NCBI GenBank assembly: GCA_036362985.1
Contig: JAYGXS010000001.1
Location: 35,944,847-36,008,846, forward strand
Source of the DNA: Ligula intestinalis
Lineage: Eukaryota; Platyhelminthes; Cestoda; Diphyllobothriidea; Diphyllobothriidae
Direction: 5' to 3'
DNA length: 64,000 nt
The notes under the pieces: generated by a model
The model's database searches: none
What the model was told of the DNA's origin: nothing
What the model saw: only the letters and a program-made list of their open reading frames with translations
Part shown: one piece after another, positions 33,371 to 44,514 of the stretch
Position numbering within the stretch: position 1 is the stretch's first letter
Layout: each line of letters begins with the position of its first letter
Made by a program: the position numbers and the translations under genes

Positions 33371-34394
33371 ACTGACGGCGTGCGCTTGTTGAAGAGGTAG
33401 AGTGTTTGCGTTGTGAGTTGGACGCACTTGAGACTGGGGAATTTATATTTTGGCGCAACGGCGATTTAGTTGGTTTCTAAGGTTTTGGCTCACTACTCTT
33501 CTGTATGCTGATCAATCCTGAGCGACGTCCGTCATATATCCGGATTTTAAGTTACTGTGGAAACTGTTCAGTTCCTTTGCAACATAGGTTATGTTCTCTG
33601 TACCAAAAAATTATGCTATTGCCCTGGAATGGCCGCTGAGATGGACCCTCGTCCTCCACAATCACGACGTTGCCGCTTTGTCGTAGTTGGGTTCGCCTTA
33701 AGATGACGTCGTTGATGAGGATTTCGGTGCATCCCAGGACCTTCGCATCGGACACTTTGTGCAGGGGTTATGGGTACAGTTACCGACGCATTCACTCCAG
33801 CTGCCGTATTGTCTGTAAAGTTACGTCTTTAAGACTAACGCCCTGAAAATATTGAGTTTCGTGTTTTGTTGAAGTTCGTGCCGATTTCAGGCTGAGGACT
33901 GAGCTGATAAAAGTCATAGCTGGACACTTCATCATATGTCCTGATGGTTCTTGAAATTGCACCTTCTATCTATGCGTATTTGTTTATTTATATAAGTTGG
34001 GTTCCACTGAACTTGGCATAAGGTCCATTGTATTCCGCGTTGAGTATCGACGAGCGCATGGCTATCATCTTCTCCGTGTGGATGGCAACCGAAAGCACAC
34101 TGTGGCGGTGCGCATTATATTCCGTTGTGCTGTTAAGCGAGCAGTCATCTGCAAAAAATAGGTCGTCGAAACTAGTTTCGGATGTCCTCATGGACGCTTT
34201 AAGGTGACGAATTTTTAAATATTTAATGTCGGTTTGGTAGTTGAGGTCAAGAAAAAAAGATTGCATATGGTGGGAGTGAGTACGTAGCCCTACTTCACCT
34301 CATTAGACGCCGCAAATGTTTCGGAGATTTCCGTTACCAGGACTATCCCCCGTGAGGTTTGCACTCCGGAAATTCTGCAAATACTCCCATGTTT
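33371..34394 (-). pseudogene. RTE family 2 RT, middle and C-terminal part
   Basis: On the minus strand: VTEISETFAASNEVK (before motif B), then GYVLTPTICNL (motif B), then DLFFADDCSLN (motif C with FADD) near 34170-34140. NAEYNGPYAKFSGTQL follows near 34040-33990. The finger-like region VSDAKVLGCTEILINDVI and LRRTQLRQSGNVV (33755-33640) and a tail up to 33371 come next. Frames shift repeatedly. Confidence 0.8.
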
Positions 34395-35072
34395 AACTTA
34401 GAAGGCTTATTCGGCAAATATATGTTTTCAGCAATTCATCATCAGGCTGCTACAATTTCAGGGATAATGAAATTCGTATAGTTGAACAGGGTTAATCAGT
34501 GTCATATGAATACACGCCATCGTTTTCACGCTGCCCGCATGGCGAGATCGGCATTTAGAGGTCCTTGCGCTGGGGGATGGGGAAGAAAGTAGGGTAGGTT
34601 GTGAGCGTTGGTCATGAGTCAAGTATGTAGATTGATAATTACTGTCATTTGCACGGAGTGAACGACTGTCAATAGGGGTGGGGACGGTTTGTGATCGCCA
34701 CCTAGCGTTGGCCATGGAAGTGAAGGTGCTGATGTTAGCCTCATCTGACAACACAACACTGATTTCACTTGCCGCATAGCCACTGCCTCGGTTGTTGCGA
34801 GCACCGTTGGCGTAGGTCCTTGGAGAAATTGGCTGGTGTCCGGTAGACAACCTGAAACGCTTTATTTGTATCGACACGGTGTACGAGAATAGAACCCGAG
34901 ATCGATCTAGGTTCAAGTTGACCTTACCAGGCCGGTATGTGTTCAGGTACCGTCTTCTGCAGGCGCCTCGTGGTTTGGCCAATGTGTTCTGCTCCACAGG
35001 AGCAAGTGAAAGAGTGTATGCGCATAGAAATGCAAATTTGAACACTCTTTTGGAGACTCCATTAAATTTGAC
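34395..35072 (-). mobile_element. Unclassified ~680-bp insertion with a 195-codon open frame
   Basis: It lies between RTE protein segments that are adjacent in a complete element (DFTKAF near 35090 and the segment before VTEISETF near 34340), so it is an insertion. Boundaries are accurate to perhaps 20 bp. The contained open frame (35045-34458) is the longest clean minus-strand frame in the region, although it sits inside a decayed host element. The insertion is therefore younger than the RTE copy. No terminal repeats or target duplication could be recognised by eye. Confidence 0.55.
34458..35045 (-). CDS. Hypothetical protein in the insertion, 195 codons
   Basis: An open frame from ATG 35045 to a stop at 34458-34460. 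The product is basic and Ser/Thr/Arg-rich, with no hydrophobic segment after the first ~15 residues and no domain I recognise. Fragments such as SLRANDSNYQSTYLTHDQR and SRHAGSVKTMACIHMTLINP look protein-like but uninformative. It could be a coding repeat or a chance frame in a repeat. The uninterrupted frame amid pseudogenes is the only positive evidence. Confidence 0.3.
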   Translation of the reverse strand: MFKFAFLCAYTLSLAPVEQNTLAKPRGACRRRYLNTYRPGKVNLNLDRSRVLFSYTVSIQIKRFRLSTGHQPISPRTYANGARNNRGSGYAASEISVVLSDEANISTFTSMANARWRSQTVPTPIDSRSLRANDSNYQSTYLTHDQRSQPTLLSSPSPSARTSKCRSRHAGSVKTMACIHMTLINPVQLYEFHYP

Positions 35073-35700
35073 GGTGTAAAAGCCTTCGTAAAATCAGTTA
35101 GGGTTTATAGTGGCTGGTCCTTGTTTCTTTACACTTACTGTACTTGACGGACTGAAAACATTATGTCGATGCTTCCACGACTCCTACTAAATCCACACCG
35201 GTATTCTGTGAGAAGTCTCTGTTCCAGGTACGTGTTAAGGTGGTAGAGGAGGACCCGAGTGATACTTTTTCCTCTGATGTTAAGTACAAAGGTGACACTG
35301 TGGTTGTTACAGAATTGCCGGTTTACTTTGTGCTTACACAGATGGTTGATAGTCGCGTCGTGGAAAGTTTGAAGAACGTCTCTTTGTTGCTACATATGAC
35401 GGGCAAATGAGGTTAACTCGCCCACCAGCCCAGAATCGCCGTACCTGTAAACTTCAGCCAGGATTCAGATTCCGCTCCTTTCCTGGTTGACATCTGATGT
35501 GCAGCCTTGGTTATCGATAAAATGGAAGGTGGGAGGTTCGGCTCATCATTCGTTTCCATTTGCGGGGGTCTGTTTATGAGGTGTGTAGGACGTTTTGGTC
35601 GGCGAAGGCTTCTGAAGTGCTCGATACTGCGCTTCAGGATTTTGATTTCTTTTTGTAGGATGTGTTGCACTGTGGAAACTGAGTGGTGATACCCTTCCTC
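35073..35700 (-). pseudogene. RTE family 2, region before and including RT motif A
   Basis: On the minus strand: SIEHFRSL and PPQMETNDEPNLPPSI (35620-35520), then after a frameshift AEVYRYGDSGLVGELTS. FHDATINHLCKHKVNRQFCN, VLNIRGKSITRVLLYHLNTY and the CGFSRSRGSIDIMFSVRQVQ block (near 35200-35150) follow. This last block is the RT finger/palm stretch before motif A. DFTKAF near 35090 is the remnant of motif A before the insertion. Confidence 0.8.
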
Positions 35701-35939
35701 TTGTGTGTAGCACCCCTAGAAGCTCTTGATGGAATCCAATAAATCATTCGCTTCGGATCGAATTTGGCCGCCATTTTCGCTCGATACCTTTAGCCTGCAT
35801 TTGGCTGTCCATCTCAACCATATGCGTTCTTGTATGCGTATGCAACGCCACGCTTCAGCAAACCGTGGTTCCTGCTATCTGGTGTGCACGGGCAGTTTTC
35901 TTGGATCCGATTCCCTGTCGCTGCATGCGCTAGTCCTTT

Positions 35940-37385
35940 CTTACTTGTACTTGTTACGGCTGCGATCATGACTGATCTAGCCGGTCTCAATTATGTCCCG
36001 TATGGTGCTCCTCCAAGCGCGACGATCCATGGCCGCAGACCTGGACAGTTCAACCCATTCTCTTCGCCAGCGCCGGAGACCAAATACCGAAGGTCCGAGA
36101 ACCACTTTCATGTCTTGACGGACTGATTCAAGCCAGGTTTTGAGTTGACCCCCTCTTCGACGTTTCCACTTAGGCAAGGGTTTCATGTTGAGGGCACTAG
36201 CACGGGGCTCTTGAAGTTGGCGACAAAGTACGTGTCCAAACCACCTCAGCCGTCTTTGCTGAATGGCCTGGGATACCCTTTTGATTTTGTCACAGCGAGT
36301 GCGGACTGTCTCATTGGAAACGAACTCGGTGTACTTCACTCAAAGGCTGCTCCGCAGACATTACTGGTCGAAGACTTACAGTTTCTGTTCCTCTTCCACG
36401 CGCATAGCTCAACATTCGCATCCGTATAGGAGAACGGACCGCAAAGATGCACGGTACACGCAAATCTTTGTTGAGAGGGAAATATCGCGTTGGATCCATA
36501 AGCACTTCCGAAGGCTGGAGAACACTCGTCGCGTTGCATCAATTCGGGAGACAATATCATCCTTTCTCTGTCCATTCGGCAGCAGTGTCGCTCCGAGTTA
36601 TTTGAAGCTGTCGACTTCTTTTAGTTCATAGCCACTAATCTCGAGAGATGCCTTCACTTCGGTAACGATGCAGCATGAAAACACTTTGGTCTTCCCAATG
36701 TTTGTGGACAAGCCGACCGTTTTTGCGTCATCGTTCACCCGTGACACCATGCACTGGAGATCGCCAAAGCTTGACGCTGGTAAGGCGATATCATCGGCAT
36801 AGTCAAGGTCAATCAACCGGTGCCCGGGTGCAAGCTCAATACCGTCACCTTCTTGTAGGGCCTTCCCGAGAACCCAACCAATGGCGTAGTTAAAGAGGAT
36901 GGGCGACAGGACACAGCCTCGCCGAACACCTGACCGAATAGTGAAGGGTTCTGAGAGGTTGTTGTGGACTAAAACCCGCGCAGTGGTGGAGCGTTAGTAT
37001 ACCTTGATCATTGCGATTGGTTTTGGTGGTACACCATCAAATGCTACTATTCGCCATAGAGAGTCACGATGGACGGAGTCGAACGCAGCGACGCAGTCAA
37101 CAAAGCAAATGGCCGTTGGTTGCTGGTAGCTATGGTGGAATTCAAGGATCCGTCTCAGAGTGAATATCTGATCAACACATCCACGCCCAGTACGAAATCC
37201 GGCCTGGTTGGGCCGCGTCCTGGAGTCGCGCACAGACTGGAACCGCCTGAGTAGAACGATAGCGAAAATCTTCTCAGCAATGTCGATGCGACTTTTGCCA
37301 CGGTAGTTCTTATATCTTGTCATATCTCCCTTCTTGTGGACAGGCACAAGGATGCCTGAGCCCCAATCATCAGCATGCGCTTGCG
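35940..37385 (-). pseudogene. RTE-type reverse transcriptase, family 1 copy b
   Basis: Reads almost continuously on the minus strand from DDWGSGILVPVHKKGDM (37380). RPNQAGFRTGRGCVDQIF and CFVDCVAAFDSVHRDSLW (motif A) are followed by a stop after MIKVY (36996). GVRRGCVLSPILFNYAIGW (motif B), LIDLDYADDIALPASS (motif C, intact YADD) and ELKEVDSFK come next, followed by another stop. The tail runs LRWFGHVLCRQ, GQLKTWLESVRQDMKVVLG and STIRDIIETG, ending near 35977. Only a few stops interrupt about 460 codons, so this copy is younger than copy a. It is 5' truncated and lacks its endonuclease. Confidence 0.88.
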
Positions 37386-37894
37386 CTCCCGCTGGGTTTG
37401 AAAGCCGTGTGCATGGTTACGTGGCTAATTGTATACATATATTTCTTATCTTGAGGAGTGAATACCGGCTGGTGGCGCCCAGCAAATTTCCAGGCGGCGT
37501 GATGGCGGCGGTGGCTGTCACGTCCTCGCCTGTGTAGTCGCAAGGGCAACCCGGCCAGTCGCTCCGTGCTTATCTTGCAAAACTGACCGTTCTGAGCGTG
37601 GTGGTGCGCTTAGGGGTGGCCTCGACCGCTCCAGCCACCTGCACCCTCCCCCATCTGCAGTCTTTTGAACTTTTGTCTTGGCATGGGATACAGGTGTGGG
37701 AGTGGTCAGAGAGTGGGATAGATCCTATGAGTCTACTTTCACTTTAATTCAACTACAGTCACCGCGTCTGCCTTCAGCTTGCTGAAGCTCCTGGTGAACA
37801 TCGTCAAAAATGACCTTCAAAGTATCATATTGTGTGGGGCAGTTTGGGTTTTCACAGATAAACATGACGGTGTCTTATGCCCTCCTACTTTTAG

Positions 37895-38151
37895 ACCTTC
37901 CCAACAAAGACGTGGAGGGCTTGGACATCCTTCTAGCCAAATCTGCTCTGGATGATCCAGGTACACTCTTCCAGTCGATGGGCTCTGTGAAGCCGGAAAA
38001 AAAGATGCCCACAACTGACGTCATTTGGGCGACGTTTACAGTGCCTGAAAGGATGACAAATCCAGCAGAGGACCTGTCCAGGACTTACTTCGGGAAGAGC
38101 AAATTACTGAACTGTACACGTTGGCTCGCCTATCCGAAATATGCGCCCTTG
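37895..38151 (+). CDS. PCYOX1: Prenylcysteine oxidase 1-like, exon 6
   Basis: Residues about 340-425. The acceptor is cctacttttag at 37894; the first two bases complete an Asp codon opened by exon 5. A second possible acceptor at 37856 would break the frame. The donor is GTAAGA at 38152, and the exon ends in phase 0. It encodes PGTLFQSMGSVKPEKKMP, then DVIWATFTVPERMT, and ends NCTRWLAYPKYAPL. The WLAYPxYxP block before the C-terminal FAD-contacting region is a clear family hallmark. NCT is a potential N-glycosylation site. Confidence 0.9.
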
Positions 38152-38440
38152 GTAAGATGTTTGACATCGCCTTTGATCTGCTTCATTGTTTTCATTTTAT
38201 CCTCGTGTAATTGAGGGTATGTGTGTCTCCCGTCTATCATTTGCGTCCGCTGGAGATGCGGAATGAAATCGTTGGATCAGTTGACTGAGGCTTTGAAAGC
38301 GAATGCTGACTGTCCTCGCTCTCTCAGTCTCCTTGCCTTTCTTTGTTCGGTTCGATCTTAAAGCGGCCTATTAGAAATTAAAAAATGCATATTACCAGGA
38401 AACACCTGTCTCAATACGGATGCCAAGTTTCCGTATTTTT

Positions 38441-38656
38441 TCAATTGTCCCAACTGTGAAACATTCGCGGCCTCGGTGGGATTGGAACCCATGCCAACCA
38501 GGGAAGCTTTAGTACAGTCAACGCTCTACCAATTGAGCTACGAGTGGGCTAATCACATTTGGGTCGATTTACCCGTCCAGCCTACTACACGTATGGAGTC
38601 CAATACGGATCCAAAATTTTCACAGTTGGGCCAATTAACTTATTCAAATCTGCCAA
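38441..38656 (-). repeat. SINE A copy 4
   Basis: Minus-strand tRNA-like head: cggtgggattggaaccca (B-box region, one change) and gctctaccaattgagctacg (A box, well preserved). Its outer ends, caattgtcccaactgtgaaa and tttcacagttgggccaatt, are themselves inverted copies. Confidence 0.85.
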
Positions 38657-39208
38657 CCCTCCCCTCCCCTATAATACTGCAGTTTATTGAAATCGACGCT
38701 GGAATGGTTCACTGAGTGGGCTGCCGTGGTGATGTCCACCTATGGTAGCACTTATCTAACAACCAGCATGTACGAGGCTGTATCCAAAAACGGGAACTAT
38801 TCATTTACCTGTTTAAGGTTACACCGTAAAAACATTGCTCCCGGTTGAAGCATTTTTTCCCCGGTACGAATTTAAAACAGTTGTAAGCCGAAGGATTTAT
38901 TGGTTGCAGCAAATACTGTGGTGGCTTATCAACTACAATCCGTATTTGCAAGAGACAGCAACTTGCATTCGCACAGAAAGTTAATGCATAACAGCAAAGT
39001 CATCGTTCACCGCGAAAAATTATCAGTTCAGAGACGGATTGCAGTTGCTAAACCGTCACGAAATTTATTCGAACAAGCTCAAGCCTGTTTAAAATTAATC
39101 CCATTCAGAATTCGGTACGTTAGATTGTATACACTAGTCTAAAGGGGTTTTCCGCTGTCCGAAACATTTATATCATTCGGGGGTGGGGGTTGGCTGGTTG
39201 GAATTATT

Positions 39209-39466
39209 CATTTTGGAAAATTATGAAAAACACTCGGTGGTCTCAGTGGGATTCGAACCCACGTCCGTAAGGGAAGGCTTGAGTACAGCCAACGCTCTTT
39301 TTAATTGAGCTATCGCGGCCCCACCGGGAGCCGTGAGTTTAATCACACTTGGCTCGATTAACCCGCCCAGCCTACTGCTACACGTGGAATCCACCAATGC
39401 TGATACAATAAGTTGGCTGCCCAAGCAGGATTTCCTAAGCAATAAATCTAGAATTCATCAGGTAAC
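39209..39466 (-). repeat. SINE A copy 5
   Basis: gtgggattcgaacccacg gives an intact B box. The body runs through gagccgtgagtttaatcaca, gatttcctaagcaat and tctagaattcatcag. The A-box region is altered (ctctttttaattgagc). Confidence 0.85.
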
Positions 39467-40443
39467 TGCCTGCGACTTTTTTTAACGTCTACTGATTGGA
39501 AACGCCTACCTTTTAGGTTTTCGTCATGTTTATTAAAGTCACATGGGGCTAGCTTAGGCACGTACGACACGGGGGGGGGAGGGGGGGGTGAGAAACTGTT
39601 GTTATACCGTTTGTGTTTACTGAAACGCATTGTTTTTAAACGCTGTATGTGCAGGCGCTTTGTCCTGACAAAACAGCCAGCCCCCCGAGTGCCAGAATTT
39701 AGGTGTCTTTTTTCTCACCACCTCGTTCACTCATTTAAGCGCTTACAGATAGTCATGTTGGTTCGCTGTAGTGCCACATGGAATACATTTAACACAAGCG
39801 ATTTCATCGGTGTTGAAAAGGAAAACAAACCATCATGAACTTCAAGTGGGACGTCTAGGGGCGACCTGAATGCGGCTTTGCTGGAAGTTAATTTGGCCCT
39901 TCCATCAACAGACAAATCATTGTTCCCTGACTTATGGCTTCCTTCTCATAAGTTTCCCGAAACAGTGAAACGGTTCCTGCCTCTATTTTTGTTAACGGGA
40001 AGCATAATTGGATGTTGGCTCGCCACTCCTGAAAGCCCTCATTGCAAAATGGCCCAGGTCGTTGGGAGAGGGTTGAAAAGAGAGTCTCTTGTCAACTTAA
40101 CTAGCAGGAGAGAGCAGCAATAGTCCACAGAAAATAAACCTATTGGAGTACCCCATTTTATCTCGAAAACTGGGCCCATCAGTATTCGTGACTGAACTTC
40201 TGTTGTTTATTTTTCCAGACGGTACTGTTTTTCTCCCTTCTGCCAGTGTTTGCTAAGTTTTCATTGTAGTTTTCTAACTAAACAAAAAAGGTGGCACGAT
40301 CTCGGGAACCATGTGTTTCCTGTTCTGATGTTGAGGTGTCTCAATTCGTTTTAGGTAACTGTTGTGCTAACTACCCCTGCGCGTCGCTGCCCTCCAATAT
40401 TATCTGCTGTGAGAAGAGGAGAGGGCAATAGAGCGGTTGCTAT

Positions 40444-40920
40444 TGTTAGGAATTTAGACTGACCAATATTGTAGGCTCTCCTGAGGTGTCGTTCCTGCCA
40501 CAATGTCTTTGTGTCTTCGCTCTGACCACCCTTACGCGATGACCTTAAAGACTGGCCCAGAGACGTGCACGCGCGTCAAGGCGCGTGCTCCAACTGGTCG
40601 AAGTCTCTCAAGGGCCCACTTAGGCACGCCATGGCAAGTGGCCTTATTCCGACGCGCCCAATGCGGCCACAAGTGAACGCGCCTGACAATTATTTATAAG
40701 CCACTGTCACCTCTCAGACAGTGAGCTGCAACACGGACTGTGAGGACACCGCAAGTCCGGTCCCGAGGCTGGGCTAGCCCCCAAGCTGGGACATTCAGCG
40801 CGCTGGAGATCAACCACCACCCGAGAAAGCAACTCCGAGTTCTGTACACCATACCTCCTCTCCGGGTGGATTCCAAAGCTATGCCCTTCTTATTGTGTTC
40901 TTCCTTGGGGATTCCCAACG
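40444..40920 (+). repeat. LTR-like repeat L2, copy 1
   Basis: Begins TGTTAGGAATTTAGACTGAC and ends near ggggattcccaac. It has a TATA-like aattatttataagccac near 40688. A reverse-complement copy lies at 43112-43597. The TG start, TATA box and end resembling the L1 LTR family suggest a solo LTR. A matching target duplication was not found and the CA end is not intact. Confidence 0.6.
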
Positions 40921-41309
40921 GGTTTAATTAGGCAGCGACAGCGCAGCAGGCCACCGTTATAACAGCTGTGACCATGCCCAGCTGGTGTGAAGCTGCCCTT
41001 TTTGCCAGGCGTCGGGCTGTGGCCAACCGAACTTTTCAGCCCTCCTTTTTTGCAACATTATTGTCCTCGTTTTTAGGACGTTTTCTTGCTTGCCACCACA
41101 ATGTGTTGTCGTTCATATCCGCGTTCTGCCTACCTGCCTGATCCGCGATTTCGGTGGTAGAGAGGCGTGCATGTGGGACCTGGAAAACCGTGGAGTGGGG
41201 AGGGGGGTGCATACCGCGTAGCTAACGTCACACCAGTGCGCAGGCAGCCAAGTGTGTTCGTCCCCTGTGCCCAGCATTTGAGCGCACTACACATGAAACA
41301 TTTAGTAGT

Positions 41310-41613
41310 CTAGGCAAATAGTATTGCCGGTTAAGTCAAGGGAGACTGGAATGGCCATTTCTTGCTTAGAAGCCGTCGTCAACCAGTCCTACCCAGACCC
41401 AACTGGTGCTCCATCCGAGTCTCCAACTCCCAATCTTTTCGACCAGAGTAACGCCATAACCACTGAGCCGCCACGAGCTCGTTGTCTTGTTTGGTTATGG
41501 CGGGAGATATTGACACTCGTTGATGAACGTTCACCGACCGCTAACGGAACTCGCTCGTTTCGCTCTGTCAGATCGGGACAGATTATTTCTGTTAGCGGAA
41601 AGTGAAAATTCAT
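41310..41613 (-). repeat. SINE B copy 6 with palindromic end
   Basis: ggcaaatagtattgccgg, then body with gccgtcgtcaaccagtccta, then the head with aaccactgagccgccacgagctc (A box). After the head, gatgaacgttcaccgaccgc at 41522 is repeated inverted as ctgttagcggaaagtgaa near 41587, forming a ~95-bp hairpin. Confidence 0.7.
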
Positions 41614-42401
41614 CAGGAAGTGTTAAACGTAACGTTGTCGGAAATTCGCACATCAAGCGACAGCTACTAAGCTGACACTTATGTCGCCATAATAAACAAT
41701 AAATTTTTTGTGCCTGTGCGTTGCATTACCCTCCCAGAGTGAATTATTGGCAAATATGAACTAAAATGCTCGCTCCAAACGCGGAAAAAGTTAACCATAA
41801 TAAACTTAGCGTTCGTCGATTTGATTTCTGCACCAACTGCTGTTAACGAGCGCCTATTAAAAAACCCTATTTTGTACCAAAATGACCAGCTTATTCGTAT
41901 TGCACTTTGGCAGACGGTGAATAGACTAAATAAAGCCAGATTCCTGTCTAACTTTGCGTATGTTAGATACGATTAGCATTACAATATTAGCTGTTTTTGG
42001 GCGCGCTGTCAATTTTTCCTGATGAACCATAGAGGACCAAGCATTTACACGGGGTTGAACCCCAATTATATAGCATTTCCGTAGTCTCGGCATTTATTGA
42101 GTTTTTAAGTGTCTTAAGTAGCTGCCGATTTCGACTCCACTATGCCTAAATAACTTATATCTTCAGATATTTTTGAAACGTGCAGTATCACCGTAGAAAA
42201 GCAACTGCACGATTAGCCTGGCTTCGTTTCTACTTTCATTACTGGCGTGTCATTTTGCGCAATACCGATGACTATTTTTCACCACACTTTTTATGGAGCA
42301 TTTTTACACTGGAGTAGAAAGTGCGTTGTTTTTGCGTAAAACGGTGCTTTCGAAACCCGTTTTGCAGTGATGCCCTGCAAACCAAATAGAATAAAGAGAA
42401 G

Positions 42402-42520
42402 AATTCATTTGACCCAATTGTGAAAAACTTGACGGCCTCGGTTGGACTCAAATCCATGATAGCAAGGGGAAGGGAATCCTTTTCGATAGGCCAGCCGATA
42501 GGGTTTTTTCGAACTTCGAT
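42402..42520 (-). repeat. SINE A copy 6, truncated and diverged
   Basis: catttgacccaattgtgaaaa and ggcctcggttggactcaaat mark the end and the B-box region. The A-box half is lost. Confidence 0.65.
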
Positions 42521-42605
42521 AGTGTTCATTTTCTAGGCTCTTTTATCCATAAAATATTTTCTAATCCTGTCCAGAAGTATGATACTAACGGAGATTTTTG
42601 GCAGA

Positions 42606-43045
42606 TTTGAATGACTCATTTGGCTAAGTTGTGAATAACTCGGCGGCCTCGGTTGGATTCAAACCCACGCCAAGTACCCCTATCTGCACATGACTCAGAT
42701 TATTTTACCCTTACCTATGATTAAGGATTCCCGCTGGAATCCGAAACGTCAGGAAAATGAAACTCCTGTTCCAATGGTCGCTCTTCCTTCTGAATTGCTT
42801 CCTGGAACTCACATCTTCTTCTCTAAAGGGGAAGGCTTCGGTATAGCCAACGCTCTAGCTTACTGAGTTATCGAGGGCCCACCGGGAGCCGTGAGTTTGA
42901 TCACACTTGGGTCGATCTACCCACCAGTCTAATACAACGTATGACATCCGCCAGATCAGATAGAGTAAACTGACTGCCCAAGCAGGCTTTCCCAAGCAAT
43001 CCATCTGGATTCCATCAGATGACTACCAGGCCCACCCCTTGCTGA
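42606..43045 (-). repeat. SINE A copy 7, split by a PLE tail
   Basis: The end and B-box part (ggcctcggttggattcaaac, 42640-42680) and the A-box part plus body (from gggaaggcttcggtatagcc, 42830, to ccatcagatgactaccagg, 43030) are one SINE. They are separated by 42683-42825, which is a PLE 3' tail. Confidence 0.85.
42683..42825 (+). repeat. Penelope-like 3' tail inserted in SINE A
   Basis: Shares tatgattaaggattcc, ggaatccgaaacgtcagg and tcctgttccaatggtcgctct with the PLE tail at 54060-54150. It contains the perfect hairpin GGATTCC-CGCT-GGAATCC at 42725-42742 followed by GAAAC. No PLE coding sequence accompanies it. Confidence 0.8.
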
Positions 43046-43111
43046 CGTGGGTTTGAATCCCACCGAGTGTTATAAAGGTAGCACTTTGTGGTGTCACCGT
43101 CTAGTTATGCC

Positions 43112-43597
43112 CCTTGGAATCTCCATGGAAGAACACAGTAGGAATGGCTTATTTTTGGAATCCACCCGGCGAGGGTTTATGGTGTACAGAACCCGGAGTT
43201 GCTTCCTCGTGTGACAGTTGCCGCTGGTTGATCTCCAGCGCGCTGAATGTCCCAGCTTGAGGGCTAGCCCGGCCTCGGGACCGTACTGGCGGTGTCCTCA
43301 CAGTCCGTGTTGCAGCTCACTGTCTGGAAGGTGACAGTGGCTTATAAATAATTGTCAGGCGCGTTCACTTGTGGCCGCATTGGGCGCGTCGGAATAAGGC
43401 CACTTGCCGTGGCGCGCCTAAGTGGGCCCTTGAGAGGCTGCGACCAGTTGGAGCACGCGCCTTGACGCGCGTACACGTCTCTGGGCCAGTCTTTAAGGTC
43501 ATCGCGTGAGGGCGGTCAGAGCGAAGACACAAAGACATTGTGGCAGGAACGACGCCTCAGGAGAGCCTAAAATATTGGTCAGGCTAAACTCCTAACA
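43112..43597 (-). repeat. LTR-like repeat L2, copy 2 (inverted)
   Basis: Reverse complement of 40444-40920 over nearly its whole length, starting on the minus strand TGTTAGGAGTTTAGCCTGAC. The copies are similar but clearly diverged at the 3' end. Together they form a 3.1-kb inverted structure. Confidence 0.65.
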
Positions 43598-44514
43598 CCG
43601 AGACCAGTTTTTTTTTTCAAAATGGTGAAATCTGCCAAACCCCTACGAATAAAGAATTAAATGCTACCGGAAATTAGCATGATCAGGTGGGAATTAAAAA
43701 TTAGTCACTTTTGTTCCGTTTTCGTGTTTCGTTCTAATTATAGTGTTTAAAGTTTGAACACTTCAACAACTGATGGCAATTAAACCCAGCTAATGCCGAA
43801 TAAATCTCCCTTTTTATGCCTTTCTTCTGTCAGGGTTCTCAAGTTCAATCAGTTAAGAAGTCCCGGATAAATGGTGTCGCCATTTCCCTAATTGAATTGG
43901 ACCATTGACCGGCGCTCTTTTAAGTTCCCCTGCTTTAAACGCATCGGTATGGGCACGGTGCTTGCAAACTTTCCATCTCCTCATGAACGCACTGGTCCTC
44001 CGATTAAAGCAGAAAAACAGCTTAAAATAGAAGTAATTGGTGTTAGTGGTGGTGTGCAGCAGTAGTCGCTGGCCCGGTAAGGACGTTCGTTGACAGTGTG
44101 TTAAGGTCCGCTTGAGAGTGGTAGAGCGAGACCGTGGTTTCGGCTGCTTCTAGGCGGATTCAGTCGAATCCTCATTTAGGGTTTTAGGTCGCAGTCCGTG
44201 GGCAATACTGCACGTGAGTTGTGGTTGACTGTTGCCGGTTTGCGCTGTTCAGGCAGTTGTTCGGCTGTGGAGCTGCTACAGGACACTAAGCATGACGCAT
44301 TTTACTTGCGTTATTTGTGTTTCATCAGAAACCATTTTCTTTTCAGTCAATTGTGCATTAACTAAAGTTCAGTTACTGTTTAATTTGTTGTTCACTTTAG
44401 ATGTGCACGTCTTGAAAACCACAGTCCTTTTAACTCATTAAAGTGTTCAGTTGCACTATTAAAAACATAACGTAGTATGAACTGGAAGATCGGCATCCCA
44501 AGAAGTATAATTTG

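Larger units (their letters stand above)
32600..35700 (-). mobile_element. RTE-type element, family 2, interrupted by a SINE and an unclassified insertion
   Basis: Pieces in order on the minus strand: 35700-35150, then an insertion of about 680 bp (34395-35072), then 34395-33371, then SINE A (33121-33370), then 33120-32600. Protein segments on either side of both interruptions continue the same RTE protein. The copy is decayed, with many stops and frameshifts, and lies antisense to the host gene. Confidence 0.8.
31458..37894 (+). other. PCYOX1-like intron 5, filled with RTE-type elements
   Basis: About 6.4 kb, GTACGC to CTACTTTTAG. Nearly all of it is retrotransposon: RTE family 1 copy a (+, 31745-32600), RTE family 2 (-, 32600-35700, interrupted twice), and RTE family 1 copy b (-, 35940-37385). 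G runs at 31663-31675 and 31700-31715 lie just upstream of copy a. Confidence 0.8.

Noticed and set aside
34430..34470. CTGATGA...GAAAA on the minus strand as a hammerhead
   Set aside because: The bases between the two core pieces cannot form a helix II.
36336..36575. Minus-strand frames of 64-79 codons and plus frames over RTE copy b
   Set aside because: Shadows in wrong frames of the RTE reverse transcriptase.
37817..37894. Alternative exon 6 start after the tttcacag acceptor at 37856
   Set aside because: With exon 5 ending in phase 1 this acceptor shifts the frame; the acceptor at 37894 keeps it.
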